Source of the DNA: Dyella thiooxydans
GTDB taxonomy: Bacteria; Pseudomonadota; Gammaproteobacteria; Xanthomonadales; Rhodanobacteraceae
Assembly: GCF_001641285.1 (NCBI RefSeq)
Contig: NZ_CP014841.1
Span: 1,178,001-1,242,000 of the forward strand
Length of the DNA stretch: 64,000 nt
Direction of reading: 5' to 3'
Position 1 is the first letter of the stretch. The number at the start of each line of letters is the position of its first letter. The position numbers and the translations under genes were made by a program. The notes under the pieces were generated by a model. The model was not told the origin of the DNA. It made no database searches and saw only the letters and a program-made list of their open reading frames with translations. Positions 42,101 to 53,062 of the stretch are shown piece after piece.

Positions 42101-42316
42101 GGTGCCGGCGCCAATTCGCGCCACGCGATCGGTACCGGCGTGATCGGTGGCATGACGTTCGCCACCTTCCTAGGCCTGCTGCTTATCCCGGTGTTCTACG
42201 TCACGGTGCGGCGCCTGTTGGGTGACCGGCTGGACCATCATCACGACGATGGTGCGCCGTCGACCGGACACGGCGGCATGCAGCCGTTCGACTCGGATCC
42301 GCGACGGGGCGCATGA
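39134..42316 (+). CDS. RND multidrug efflux pump, AcrB/MexB family (HAE-1)
   Basis: 1060 residues with the twelve-helix, two-large-loop layout of HAE-1 transporters. The proton-relay residues are present: Asp407 and Asp408 in GIVVDDAIVVIENV (helix 4) and Lys937 in VIGLAAKNAILIVEFA (helix 10). The N-terminus MPSFFIDRPIFAWVVAI and the GSSSVTLTFETGTDPDIAQV segment are typical. Substrates would be hydrophobic or amphiphilic compounds; specificity cannot be read. Forms an operon with the adaptor; the acyltransferase gene follows 72 bp later. Confidence 0.95.
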   Translation: MPSFFIDRPIFAWVVAILITLGGTLAVLNMGIESYPNIAPPQVTVSASYPGASADTTEKTVTQVIEQQLTGIDHLLYFSSSSSANGSSSVTLTFETGTDPDIAQVQVQNKVSLATPRLPSEVTQQGVVVAKANPDFLMFVALTSSNPAIDGAKLNDIVASQVLDQVSRISGVGNIRQIGSEYAMRIWLNPDKLHGYGLSASQVLAAIRAQNVQFAAGSLGADPAPPGQGFSATVSAEGRFSTPEQFGDIILRANSDGTAVRLRDVARIAFGPQNYGFHAQYNGQEAGAFGVQLLPGANALDVATAVRAKMTELAKSFPPGVTWSVPYDSTPFVRISIKEVMHTLVEAMVLVFLVMLVFLQNIRATIIPTLVIPVALLGTFIGLLPLGFTVNQLTLFGMVLAIGIVVDDAIVVIENVERIMTEEGLSPKDATRKAMGQITGAIVAITVVLAAVFVPSALQPGASGVIYKQFALTIAVSMGFSAFLALSFTPALCASILRPEHEHKKNIVYRAFNRIFDRVTHTYGGHIHSAVGHAPRWMAVFVVIVVLCGVLFNRMPTSFVPSEDQGVALAIVSLPPGATVSRTEHVMKEIRAVLLKNPAVEGMFQVSGFSFVGAGENTGMTFVHLKDWSERKETADQFIAESNRALGSIRDAQIFMVNLPTIRGLSQFGGIDMWLQARAGQTRAELTQARNTLLAKAAQDEKLTGIRPQALEDAPALQLHVDRTQAQSLGLSVSDIYTAIQLTLAPVYVNDFAYGGRVKRVLMQADQPYRMGPDALQHIYTPSTQTNADGTPQMIPISSVVDAKWHMASPALARYNGYSAVEIVGNPAQGYSTGQAMGEMEKIVNDDLPKGFGYDWTGQSYQEILSGNAATLLMVLSVVIVFLCLAALYESWSIPVSVLLVVPLGLLGAVVFSMARGLPNDIYFKIGMITVIGLAAKNAILIVEFAVEQQAAGRPLREAVIEAARLRLRPILMTSLAFILGVLPLAVSTGAGANSRHAIGTGVIGGMTFATFLGLLLIPVFYVTVRRLLGDRLDHHHDDGAPSTGHGGMQPFDSDPRRGA

Positions 42317-42388
42317 TCCCCGCTCCGCCCTGCTCTCCGTACGCCACGGAGGGCGGGGGGCTCCCGACCACTGGACAAGGATGTCGTC

Positions 42389-43474
42389 GTGCCCACAGGC
42401 ACCCCGCCCCGAAGTGTCGCCCGCATGCAGTCAGCCGTCGCTCCAGCCAGACCGGATGGGCTGGAACATGCCAACAACTTCGATGCCCTGCGCCTGGCCG
42501 CCGCATGGCTGGTAATGGTGTCCCACCAGTTCTTCTTCCTCGGCCGCGCGCAACCGGCCCCCACCGGCCACACGCTGGGCGAGGTCGCGGTAATGGTGTT
42601 CTTCACCATCAGTGGCTACCTGGTCGCGGAGAGCTGGTATCGCGATCCGCATATCGTGCGTTTCCTGCTACGCAGGATGCTCCGGATCTGGCCGGCGCTG
42701 GCGACCGCGACTCTGTTCATCGTGTTCGCCGGCGCCCTGCTTACCACTGCCCCGACCGGCACCTACTTTGGGCACGAGACCAGGCACTTCATCGCGCGGA
42801 ATCTCGAGTTGCGGCAGGCCTTCCACCTGCCGGGGGTGTTCGATGGCGAGCCGTCTGGGGCGGTCAACGGCAGCTGGTGGACGATCCGCCTGGAAACCAA
42901 GTGCTACCTGTATCTCGGACTGCTCGGGCTCATCGGCTTGCGTCGGCGCCTGCTGTCGCTGCTGGCGCTGATCGCCTGCGCGGTCACCTTCGCCAGGACG
43001 CTGCCCGGCCATGCCGGCGCAGATGCACATCAGAACCTGTACACGCTCTACGTCGCCTTCTTCTTCACAGGCACATGCGCACGGCAGTTCCGGGCGGAAC
43101 TGTTGCGGGCCCGGCGGTGGCTGTGGATCGTCATCCTGGCGCTGCTGGCGATCGCCTCCGCCACGCACCTTCCCGCCCTCGGAGAATGGGCGGCGATTCC
43201 GGCCGTGGTGCTCGCCATCGGCACCCGGAGCACTCCCGGGCTGCGGGCAGCCGGTCGATTCGGCGACCTCTCATACGGCACCTATCTGTACGCGTATTTC
43301 GTGCAGCAGGCGATCATCCGCAGCTGGCCTGGCACGCCATCGCTGGCGGGAACACTGGCGTTTGCCATCGTCGTTAGCAGTGCCATCGCCTGGTTATCGT
43401 GGCACACCGTGGAACGTTCCGCGCTACGACTGAAGCCACAACTGCGTCGCTGGTTCCCCGACCACGCCCCCTGA
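42389..43474 (+). CDS. Acyltransferase 3 family membrane protein (OafA-like)
   Basis: 361 residues from a GTG at 42389 with AAGGA upstream; an ATG at 42425 would shorten it by 12. It belongs to the acyltransferase-3 family, polytopic enzymes that O-acylate surface polysaccharides, LPS or peptidoglycan. The N-terminal motif NNFDALRLAAAWLVMVSHQF has the conserved Arg and His; HTLGEVAVMVFFTISGYLVAES and WWTIRLETKCY are also characteristic. About ten helices. The acceptor is unknown. It is likely independent of the RND genes in function. Confidence 0.85.
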   Translation: MPTGTPPRSVARMQSAVAPARPDGLEHANNFDALRLAAAWLVMVSHQFFFLGRAQPAPTGHTLGEVAVMVFFTISGYLVAESWYRDPHIVRFLLRRMLRIWPALATATLFIVFAGALLTTAPTGTYFGHETRHFIARNLELRQAFHLPGVFDGEPSGAVNGSWWTIRLETKCYLYLGLLGLIGLRRRLLSLLALIACAVTFARTLPGHAGADAHQNLYTLYVAFFFTGTCARQFRAELLRARRWLWIVILALLAIASATHLPALGEWAAIPAVVLAIGTRSTPGLRAAGRFGDLSYGTYLYAYFVQQAIIRSWPGTPSLAGTLAFAIVVSSAIAWLSWHTVERSALRLKPQLRRWFPDHAP

Positions 43475-43496
43475 AGGGAGGGACCTGGCTGGGTGG

Positions 43497-43527
43497 GCCG
43501 GCAGGTGGGCGATGCCCCGCTGCCGGC
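43497..43527. terminator. Long hairpin between convergent acyltransferase and acyl-CoA dehydrogenase genes
   Basis: GCCGGCAG (43497-43504) pairs with CTGCCGGC (43520-43527), with an inner GGGC-GAT-GCCC. No T-run. Confidence 0.45.
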
Positions 43528-43542
43528 CGGAGCCCGACCGAT

Positions 43543-44703
43543 TCAGCGCAGCCCCGTCTCGTTGCGCGCGATCACGATGCGCTGGATCTCGCTGGTGCCC
43601 TCATAGATCTCGGTGATCTTGGCGTCGCGGAAATAGCGCTCCAGCGGCAGCTCCTTGGAATAGCCCATGCCGCCGTGGATCTGCACCGCCTGGTGGGTGA
43701 TCCACATCGCCGCCTCGGAAGCGACCAGCTTGGCCACCGACGCCTCGGTACCGAAGCGGCCGCCGTTCCTCTCGGCCTCGCCCTTGGCCCACGCAGCGCG
43801 CAGGGTGAGCAGGGTCGCCGCGTCGAGCTTGCACTTCATGTCGGCAATCTTGGCCTGGGTCATCTGGAAGGTGCCGATCGGGTGGCCGAAGGCCTTGCGG
43901 TCGCGCGACCACTGCAGCGTGGCCTCGTACGCGGCCCGGGCGATGCCCACCGCCTGCGACGCGATGCCGATGCGGCCGGCATCGAGCACGCCCATGGCGA
44001 TGGAGAAGCCCTTGCCGACCTCGCCCAGCACGTCGTCCTTGGAGCAGACGTACTCGTTGAGCTCGATCTCGCAGGTGGCCGAGGCACGGATGCCCAGCTT
44101 CGGCTCGGTCTTGCCAGCGTGGAAGCCCGGCTTCTGCGTGTCGATGATGAAGGCGGACACGCCCTTGGCGCCGATGCCCGGCGTGGTGATCGCGAACAGC
44201 ACGATGTAGCGACACACCGGGCCGGAGGTGATCCAGCTCTTCTTGCCGTTGATCACCCAGTCGCCATTCTCGTTCCTGGTGGCGCGGGTGTGCATGGCCG
44301 AGGCGTCGGAGCCGGACTGCGGCTCGGTCAGCGCATAGGCGCCGATCGCCTCACCCTGGGCGATCGCCCGCACGTACTTCTGCTTCTGTTCCTCGGTGCC
44401 GTGCTTGAGGATGCCGTTGCAGAACAGCGAGTTGTTCACCGACATCACGGTGGAGGTGGCCGCGTCGGCCGCGGCGACCTCGATCATCGCCAGCACGTAG
44501 GCCACCGGATCCATGCCCGCGCCGCCGTACTCCTCGGGCACTTCGATGCCCATCAGGCCGAGCTGACCCATCTCGCGAATATTGTCCAGCGGGAACTCGC
44601 CCCTGGCGTCGAGCTCGGCCGCCACAGGGGCGATCCGCTTGAGCGCGAAATCGCGGGCGATCGCCTGGATCGACAACTGGTCTTCAGTAAAACGGAAATC
44701 CAC
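43543..44703 (-). CDS. Acyl-CoA dehydrogenase (short-chain type)
   Basis: 386 residues from a GTG at 44701-44703, preceded by GGAG at 6 nt; the open frame extends 18 codons further but those residues are unlike the family. Flavoenzyme that makes the 2-enoyl-CoA in beta-oxidation or branched amino-acid breakdown. FAD and substrate motifs: ALTEPQSGSDASAM (about 118-131), WITSGPVCRYIVLF, and the catalytic Glu in ITEIYEGTSEIQRIVIAR near the C-terminus, the position used in short-chain and butyryl-CoA dehydrogenases. Chain-length preference is not certain. Confidence 0.92.
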   Translation of the reverse strand: MDFRFTEDQLSIQAIARDFALKRIAPVAAELDARGEFPLDNIREMGQLGLMGIEVPEEYGGAGMDPVAYVLAMIEVAAADAATSTVMSVNNSLFCNGILKHGTEEQKQKYVRAIAQGEAIGAYALTEPQSGSDASAMHTRATRNENGDWVINGKKSWITSGPVCRYIVLFAITTPGIGAKGVSAFIIDTQKPGFHAGKTEPKLGIRASATCEIELNEYVCSKDDVLGEVGKGFSIAMGVLDAGRIGIASQAVGIARAAYEATLQWSRDRKAFGHPIGTFQMTQAKIADMKCKLDAATLLTLRAAWAKGEAERNGGRFGTEASVAKLVASEAAMWITHQAVQIHGGMGYSKELPLERYFRDAKITEIYEGTSEIQRIVIARNETGLR

Positions 44704-44785
44704 GAAATGCTCCGGTTCGATAACGGAAACCGGCAATTTTAGCGAGTCGCCCGCCATCGCTCATGTGCATCGCAGCAATCCGGCC

Positions 44786-45043
44786 TCAGCCGCCGTGGGC
44801 GTGGATATCCAGGATGGTCCGGGAGATGCGCTGCTGCTCGTTCCGGCGCTGCTGCGCCGCCGAGGGACAATCTCCCAGCGACACCACCGGTGTGCCATCG
44901 CTGCAGACCTGGTCGGCGACCGGCAAAGGCGGGGATGCCGCCGCGCGATCCGGCAGCGCAGCGGCGGCCTGCACGGTGCCGGCTGGCGTGGTCTGGCACC
45001 CGGCCACGGCAAGCAGCACGGGAAAAGCGACGATCCATTTCAT
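44786..45043 (-). CDS. Small lipoprotein, unknown function
   Basis: 85 residues from the ATG at 45041-45043. Short signal with lipobox AVAGC (MKWIVAFPVLLAVAGCQTT), predicted lipidated Cys16. The mature part is Ala/Pro-rich, has two more cysteines (VCSDGTPVVSLGDC) that may form a disulfide, and ends in a charged helix AQQRRNEQQRISRTIL. No family recognised. It sits alone between the acyl-CoA dehydrogenase and the divergent ArsR-methyltransferase gene. Confidence 0.65.
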   Translation of the reverse strand: MKWIVAFPVLLAVAGCQTTPAGTVQAAAALPDRAAASPPLPVADQVCSDGTPVVSLGDCPSAAQQRRNEQQRISRTILDIHAHGG

Positions 45044-45186
45044 GGCAGGCCCTCCTTGAGGTGTTGGCAGCCGGGCTGACAGCACAAGCCGCAGCGCTCA
45101 TGACCGCCTCCGCCAGCATGCGCTATTGACTCGGCCGGCAGCGATTCCTACCCTTCCATCTTTGCATCTTGATACAGGGATATTTC

Positions 45187-46137
45187 ATGGATCTGGCGAC
45201 TGCCTCCAGTGTGCTGCGTCTGCTTGCAGATCCCACCCGGGTACGCCTGCTGGCGCTGCTGGAGAGCGAGGAGCTGACCGTGGCCGAACTGGCCGCGGTA
45301 CTGCACCTGGCGCAGCCGCGCGTGTCCACCCACCTGGCCAAGTTGAAAGAGGCGAACCTCGTCCGCGACCGACGTGCCGGCGTGTCGGCCTACTACCGCG
45401 CCAACACCGAGGGCGACGAGCACCAGCACCAGCTGGTGAAATCGCTGCGCGAGAGCATCGATGACGCCCTGCTGCGCGAGGATGCGGCCCGCGTCCCCGG
45501 CGTGCTGGCCCAACGCGCCCGCGAGGCCGGCTGGGCCGACACGGTCGCCGGCGACATGGAACGCCACTATTCGCCCGGCCGTACCTGGGAGACGCTGGCC
45601 CGCTCGCTGCTGCAGCTGCTGGAAACCGGCGACGTGCTGGACATCGCCTCCGGCGACGGCATCACCGCCGAACTGCTGGCACCGCATGCCCGCTCGATCG
45701 TCTGCATCGACTCCAGCGAGCGGGTGGTCGAGGCCGCTGCCCGTCGCCTGCAGCCCTTCGCCAACGTCGAGGTCCGCCAGGGTGACATGCAGGCGCTGGA
45801 GTTGGGCGAGCGCCGCTTCGACCTGGTGCTGATGCTGCATGCCCTCACCTATGCCGAAAGCCCTGCTCGCGCCGTAGCCGAGGCTGCGGCGGTACTGCGT
45901 CCCGGCGGGCGCCTGCTGGCGGTGACCCTGGGTGAGCACGATCACCGGACCGCGGTCGAGCCGTTCGACCACACCAACCTTGGCTTCTCGCTGAAGCAGT
46001 TGGGAGGCTTCGCCGCCAGCGCCGGACTGGAAGTGATCAGCGCCAACCACCTGAGCCGCGAGCGCAAGGCGCCGCATTTCGAAGTCATCAGCCTGCTGGC
46101 GCGCAAGCCGCAGACCGCTTTTCAGGAGTCCCCATGA
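45187..46137 (+). CDS. ArsR-family regulator fused to a SAM-dependent methyltransferase
   Basis: 316 residues from ATG 45187. The first 90 residues are an ArsR winged helix ([20 protein letters not shown], then [20 protein letters not shown]) without the usual metal-binding ELCVCDL; the rest is a class I methyltransferase with motif [16 protein letters not shown] and [19 protein letters not shown]. Its stop overlaps the start of the split metH gene by 4 bp (ATGA), so it is translated with the methionine synthase. ArsR-type repressors of the methionine cycle that sense S-adenosylhomocysteine (SahR) are known in proteobacteria; the linkage suggests such a role, with the fused domain as a possible sensor. 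That role is inference. Confidence 0.85.
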   Translation: MDLATASSVLRLLADPTRVRLLALLESEELTVAELAAVLHLAQPRVSTHLAKLKEANLVRDRRAGVSAYYRANTEGDEHQHQLVKSLRESIDDALLREDAARVPGVLAQRAREAGWADTVAGDMERHYSPGRTWETLARSLLQLLETGDVLDIASGDGITAELLAPHARSIVCIDSSERVVEAAARRLQPFANVEVRQGDMQALELGERRFDLVLMLHALTYAESPARAVAEAAAVLRPGGRLLAVTLGEHDHRTAVEPFDHTNLGFSLKQLGGFAASAGLEVISANHLSRERKAPHFEVISLLARKPQTAFQESP

Positions 46138-47213
46138 CCACCCTGCCCTGGCTGCACCCCGATCGCGTCGCCCGGCTCGAGGCGGCGCTGCGCGAGCGCA
46201 TCCTGATCCTCGACGGCGGCATGGGCACCATGCTGCAGGGGCACGGGCTGGACGAGGCCGCCTTCCGCGGCGACCGCTTCGCCGGCGGTCACGACACCGC
46301 GCACGCGCACGATCACCCCGGCGCCTGCGACCTGAAGGGCAACAACGACCTGCTCACCCTGACCCAGCCGGACATCATCCGCGGCGTGCACACCGCCTAC
46401 CTGGAAGCCGGCGCCGACCTGGTCGAGACCAACACCTTCAACTCGACCCGGATCAGCCAGGCCGACTACCACCTCGAGCACCTCGCCTACGAGCTCAACC
46501 GCGCCGGCGCCGCGCTGGCCCGCGAGGCCTGCGACGCCATGACGGCGAAGACCCCGGACAAGCCGCGCTTCGTGATCGGCGTGCTCGGGCCCACCAGCCG
46601 CACCGCCTCGCTGTCGCCGGACGTCAACGACCCGGGCTTCCGCAACGTGACGTTCGAGGAGCTGGCAGCCAACTACACCGAGTCGGCGCGCGGCCTGATC
46701 GACGGCGGTGCCGACGTGATCATGGTCGAGACGATCTTCGACACGCTGAACGCCAAGGCCGCGCTGTTCGCGCTGTCCGAGCTGTTCCGCGAGCTGGGAG
46801 GGCGGCTGCCGGTGATGATCTCCGGCACCATCACCGACCGCTCCGGCCGCACCCTCTCCGGCCAGACGGCCGAGGCGTTCTACTACTCGGTGCAGCACGC
46901 GCGGCCGCTGTCGGTCGGCCTCAACTGCGCGCTCGGCGCGGCGGACCTGCGACCGCACATCCAGACCCTGGCGCGGGTTGCCGACGGCTACGTCAGCACC
47001 CATCCCAACGCCGGCCTGCCCAACGCCTTCGGCGAATACGATGAGACGCCCGAGCAGATGGCCACGGTGATCGGCGGCTTCGCGAAGGACGGTCTGCTCA
47101 ATCTCGTCGGCGGCTGCTGCGGCACCACCCCGGCGCACATCCGCGCCATCGCCAACGCCGTGCGCGACTGCAAACCGCGCACCCTGCCCGACCTCGAGGA
47201 GCAGGCGGCCTGA
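46134..47213 (+). CDS. metH: Methionine synthase, homocysteine-binding part (split MetH, N-terminal half)
   Basis: 359 residues forming only the homocysteine S-methyltransferase barrel of Met[33 protein letters not shown], and the zinc ligands Cys in GLNCALGA and the Cys pair in [11 protein letters not shown]. In E. coli this is the first of four MetH modules in a single chain of about 1227 residues. Here the chain is cut after the barrel and continues in the next gene, 36 bp on. Both parts look intact, so this is a natural two-gene form and not a frameshift: the second gene has its own start in another frame and a clean N-terminus. Confidence 0.93.
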   Translation: MTTLPWLHPDRVARLEAALRERILILDGGMGTMLQGHGLDEAAFRGDRFAGGHDTAHAHDHPGACDLKGNNDLLTLTQPDIIRGVHTAYLEAGADLVETNTFNSTRISQADYHLEHLAYELNRAGAALAREACDAMTAKTPDKPRFVIGVLGPTSRTASLSPDVNDPGFRNVTFEELAANYTESARGLIDGGADVIMVETIFDTLNAKAALFALSELFRELGGRLPVMISGTITDRSGRTLSGQTAEAFYYSVQHARPLSVGLNCALGAADLRPHIQTLARVADGYVSTHPNAGLPNAFGEYDETPEQMATVIGGFAKDGLLNLVGGCCGTTPAHIRAIANAVRDCKPRTLPDLEEQAA

Positions 47214-47249
47214 GCCGTGCTCCCACTGCCCCACAGACGAAGCAATCCC

Positions 47250-49934
<2,685 letters not shown>

Positions 49935-49938
49935 GGCT

Positions 49939-50011
49939 CTGTAGGAGCGCACCCTGTGCGCGACCACCACCGATCACAAAACCCCGTCGCGCACAGGGTG
50001 CGCTCCTACAG
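49939..50011. repeat. REP-like 26-bp inverted repeat (GTAGGAGC type)
   Basis: Left arm 49939-49964 (begins CTGTAGGAGCGCACC) and right arm 49986-50011 (ends GGTGCGCTCCTACAG) are perfect reverse complements of 26 bp around a 21-nt loop. The GTAG head and GC-rich stem are those of REP elements that RAYT transposases spread in Xanthomonadales and Pseudomonas. It lies between the convergent stops of metH and the LAB_N gene and may also end transcription. No second copy is in the window. Confidence 0.85.
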
Positions 50012-50045
50012 GCCGGGGATATCCGTGACCGTGGCCGCTGGCGAC

Positions 50046-50387
50046 TCAGCCGGTCGCGTCGCCGGTGATGCTGTTCTTCTGATGACGCAGGTGGACCACC
50101 AGGTTGTAGACCGAGACGAACACCGGGAAGAAGTTCGAGAGAATGCCCACCGAGTCGTTCTTGCCCAGGATGAAGTAGGCCAGCAGCAGCGTGCTGCCCA
50201 TCACCGACAGCCACCAGAACGCCAGCGGCATCACCACGCGCTTGTGCTTGCGGGTGTAGTAGAGCTGCACGAACCAGCGACTGGTGAACATCAACGTGCC
50301 GGCGTAGCCGACCATCTTCCAGGGCGTCAGCTCGAAGCGATGCAGGGCATCCAGAATGTGCTGGAAGTGGTGCGCGAAGGAGTCCAT
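50046..50387 (-). CDS. LAB_N-domain inner-membrane protein
   Basis: 113 residues from the ATG at 50385-50387, with three hydrophobic helices. It matches the N-terminal domain of lipid A biosynthesis proteins (LAB_N): KMVGYAGTLMFTSRWFVQLYY, AFWWLSVMGSTLLLAYFI and GQ/N-type end with FPVFVSVYNLVVHLR. In larger proteins this domain precedes a glycosyltransferase or phosphatase part; here it stands alone. Function is uncertain, probably in lipid or LPS modification. Isolated unit, terminated by the REP-like repeat. Confidence 0.8.
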   Translation of the reverse strand: MDSFAHHFQHILDALHRFELTPWKMVGYAGTLMFTSRWFVQLYYTRKHKRVVMPLAFWWLSVMGSTLLLAYFILGKNDSVGILSNFFPVFVSVYNLVVHLRHQKNSITGDATG

Positions 50388-50475
50388 GAGGGTGTCGCCA
50401 GGGAGACAAGCCGCCGATTGTAGCAACCGGCCGGCACCTTCCCCGCCGAACCCCGGCGGGGCGATTAAGGAAGTA

Positions 50476-50504
50476 TTGACCGAAGCGGGGACACCCCGTA
50501 TATT
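50476..50504 (+). promoter_or_regulatory. Sigma70 promoter of tRNA-Val
   Basis: TTGACC (50476-50481) and TATATT (50499-50504), 17-bp spacer, followed by the GC-rich discriminator TGCGCGC typical of stringently controlled stable-RNA promoters. Confidence 0.85.
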
Positions 50505-50518
50505 TGCGCGCTCCCGGC

Positions 50519-50593
50519 GGGCGGTTAGCTCAGCGGTAGAGCACTGCCTTCACACGGCAGGTGTCACAAGTTCGATCCTTGTACCGCCCACCA
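50519..50593 (+). tRNA. tRNA-Val (CAC)
   Basis: 75 nt with encoded CCA. Acceptor GGGCGGT (50519-50525) pairs with ACCGCCC (50583-50589). Anticodon arm CTGCC-TTCACAC-GGCAG reads anticodon CAC, so it decodes GTG. D arm TAGCTCAGCGGTAGAGCA and T arm with GTTCGATCC are normal. Single-gene unit. Confidence 0.96.
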
Positions 50594-50602
50594 ACGAATC
50601 GA

Positions 50603-50636
50603 CGAAAGCGGGTCCGGCATGCCGGACCCGCTTTCG
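50603..50636. terminator. 34-bp perfect palindrome after tRNA-Val
   Basis: 17 bp on each side of 50619/50620 are exact reverse complements (left arm starts CGAAAGCGGGTCC, right arm ends GGACCCGCTTTCG). It can form a very stable hairpin 10 nt after the tRNA and probably ends its transcript; the only T-run is the TTT inside the stem. Confidence 0.6.
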
Positions 50637-50766
50637 TATGGTCGCCCTCCCGATGCCGGCCAGGTGATCGCCGGCACAGCCACGTCAGCCGTCCCGACGC
50701 CAGGCTTTGACTGAAGACGGAACTTCTCCCGCCCCCGCACCGTGTGCGGACCCGAAGAGATGTCCG

Positions 50767-53052
50767 ATGCTTCCGCCCAGCCAGTCCCACGACGAACCGG
50801 AATGCCTGGCCCTGCTCCGCCGGCTCGAGCTGCACGGACACATCGATGACCCCGTGCTCGACAGGATCACGCGTACGGCCGCGCGGTTGTTTGCCGTTCC
50901 CATGGCCATGGTGCGGCTGATCCATGGCGACCGTCAGTGCCCGCTCTCCAGGTACGGTGCCGACTGGCAGGATGCATCGAACTGGCTGCCGTTCTGCACA
51001 CACACCATCGGGCAAGACGAAGCCATGGTCGTTGGCGACGCGGCCGACGACATCCGTTTCCACGACCATGCGCTGGTAACCGGCCCACCGCACATCCGCT
51101 TCTATGCGGGCCGCTCGCTGCGTTCGCGCCAGGGCATCGTATGGGGCACGCTCTGCGTGATCGACCAGGCACCGCGCGATCCCGGCAATGTCGACCGTGC
51201 CGCGCTCGGCGACCTGGCGGACATGGTGCAGGACCACCTGTGGAGCCTGGAGGACGCAGGGAGGACCCGCGCAATGCAAGTCTCACTGGAACGCAGCGAG
51301 ACCCTGCTGGCGCGGACCGCCGCACATGCCGCGGTGGGCATCGCGGTGGCGTCCACGGGCGGCCACTGGCTGGAGATGAACCAGCGCTTCTGCGACATCC
51401 TCGGCCATTCGCGCGAAGAACTGCTGGGCTCACACGTGGCCGACTTCGCCCACCCCGACGACCGCGAGCCCGGGCTGGCGATGGCCCGCCGGGTACTGCA
51501 GGGCGATACCGAGGCGCTGGACATGGAGCTGCGCTTCATGCGCGCCGATGGCAGTTGTTCCTGGACCCAGGTCGGGGCATCGGTGCTGCGCGACCGCGAA
51601 GGACGCCCCGAAAACCTCATCGTTGTCCTCACCGACATCCATGTCCGCAAGACCGTCGAGCACGATCTGGCGACCCTGCAGCATGCCCTTGAGCAACGTG
51701 TCGCCGAGCGCACGGCGGAACTGCAACTCACGGTGGCCCGCCTGCAGGGCGAGATCGCCGCGCGCGCGTCCGCCCAGCAGGCGCTGATCGAGGAAAAGGA
51801 GCGCTTCGAAACCACCCTCCAGCTCGCCTCCGATGCCTTCGTGGAGGTCGATGCGGACGATCGCATCGTGTCGTGGAACCGCTCGGCGGAGCTGATCTTC
51901 GGCTGGTCGCGCGATGAGGCGATCGGGCGCTCGCTGGCCGACACCATCGTCCCCGCGTCGATGAGGGAGCGCCACCTGAAGGCATTCGAAAGCTTCATGG
52001 CCGGCTTGCCCGACACCGGCCACCTGGTCGGCCGACATCTGGAATTGAGCGGCGTGCGACGCGATGGCGAGGAGTTCCCGCTGGAACTCACGCTGGGAGC
52101 GACCCGGATCGGCGGCCGCATGGTGGCCAACGCCTTTCTGCAGGACATCAGCCGTCGCAAGGCGGACGAACTGGCGCTGCGCAGCAGCGCCGAGCGGCTG
52201 CGCACCATCACCGACAACGCGCCGGCGATGATCGCCTACATCGACCGCGATCTGCGCTACCGCTTCCACAACCGCGCCTATTCCGACTGGTTCGGCATCG
52301 CGCCGGACGGGCTGCTGGGTGTCCGGGTGCCCGAGTTCTGGGGCGAGACGACCTACGCGCAGCTGCAGGCGGTGATCGAGCGCGTGCTGGCCGGGCATCG
52401 CGCCACGGCGGAGTATTCGCTGCCCGGGCTTGCGGGCCCGATGTGGTTCTACGCCACGCTGGTGCCCCACATGGGTGAGGACGGGGTCGTCGCGGGCTTC
52501 TACCTGCTCGCCCAGGATGTCACCGAGCGCAAGCTTCTATACGAACGCATCGAGCACGAAGCTTCGCACGACGCACTCACTGGCCTGCCCAACCGCCGCG
52601 CATTGATGCAACGGCTGCAGGAGGCGATGACGCGCGTTCGTCGGCATGACCGGGCGGTGGCCGTGCTGTTCATGGACCTGGACAATTTCAAGCCGATGAA
52701 CGACACGCTCGGGCACGAGTTCGGCGACGCCGTGCTGCGCCATTTTGGCGAAACCATCCGTGACTCGGTGCGCGAGTCCGACTTCGTGGCCCGGCTCGCC
52801 GGCGACGAGTTCGTGGTGGTGATCGAGGATCTCGCGCCGGTCCGCGATTACGCCGGACGACTCGGTCGGGCGCTGCTGGAGCGGCTGGCCACGGAGCGGG
52901 AGATCCAGGGCGTGGCCGTGCGACTGGCTGCCAGTATCGGCGTGGCGGTGCACGACGGCGAGGACGAGGAGACCCCGCAGGAGCTCCTGCGCCGTGCCGA
53001 CGCGGCGATGTACCGGGCGAAGGCTGCCGGCAGGCAGCGACTGGCCTTCTGA
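50767..53052 (+). CDS. GAF-PAS-PAS-PAS diguanylate cyclase
   Basis: 761 residues from ATG 50767 (a TTG 20 codons earlier is less likely). No membrane segments. An N-terminal GAF domain (about 15-165, with FCTHTIGQDEAMVVGDAADD and GTLCVIDQAPR), three PAS/PAC units (about 180-300, 340-465, 480-595) linked by a coiled coil, and a GGDEF domain (about 600-761). The active-site loop is AGDEF (678-682), an accepted variant of GGDEF, and RESD five residues before it matches the RxxD product-inhibition site. It should make c-di-GMP from two GTP in response to cytosolic signals. It converges on the large GGDEF-EAL gene with only 10 bp between stops. Confidence 0.9.
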   Translation: MLPPSQSHDEPECLALLRRLELHGHIDDPVLDRITRTAARLFAVPMAMVRLIHGDRQCPLSRYGADWQDASNWLPFCTHTIGQDEAMVVGDAADDIRFHDHALVTGPPHIRFYAGRSLRSRQGIVWGTLCVIDQAPRDPGNVDRAALGDLADMVQDHLWSLEDAGRTRAMQVSLERSETLLARTAAHAAVGIAVASTGGHWLEMNQRFCDILGHSREELLGSHVADFAHPDDREPGLAMARRVLQGDTEALDMELRFMRADGSCSWTQVGASVLRDREGRPENLIVVLTDIHVRKTVEHDLATLQHALEQRVAERTAELQLTVARLQGEIAARASAQQALIEEKERFETTLQLASDAFVEVDADDRIVSWNRSAELIFGWSRDEAIGRSLADTIVPASMRERHLKAFESFMAGLPDTGHLVGRHLELSGVRRDGEEFPLELTLGATRIGGRMVANAFLQDISRRKADELALRSSAERLRTITDNAPAMIAYIDRDLRYRFHNRAYSDWFGIAPDGLLGVRVPEFWGETTYAQLQAVIERVLAGHRATAEYSLPGLAGPMWFYATLVPHMGEDGVVAGFYLLAQDVTERKLLYERIEHEASHDALTGLPNRRALMQRLQEAMTRVRRHDRAVAVLFMDLDNFKPMNDTLGHEFGDAVLRHFGETIRDSVRESDFVARLAGDEFVVVIEDLAPVRDYAGRLGRALLERLATEREIQGVAVRLAASIGVAVHDGEDEETPQELLRRADAAMYRAKAAGRQRLAF

Positions 53053-53062
53053 TCCGGTCGGC

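Noticed and set aside
45044-45186. SAH or SAM riboswitch before the methionine synthase operon
   Set aside because: The 140-bp gap shows no riboswitch-like conserved core or terminator; control by the fused ArsR protein is the simpler idea.
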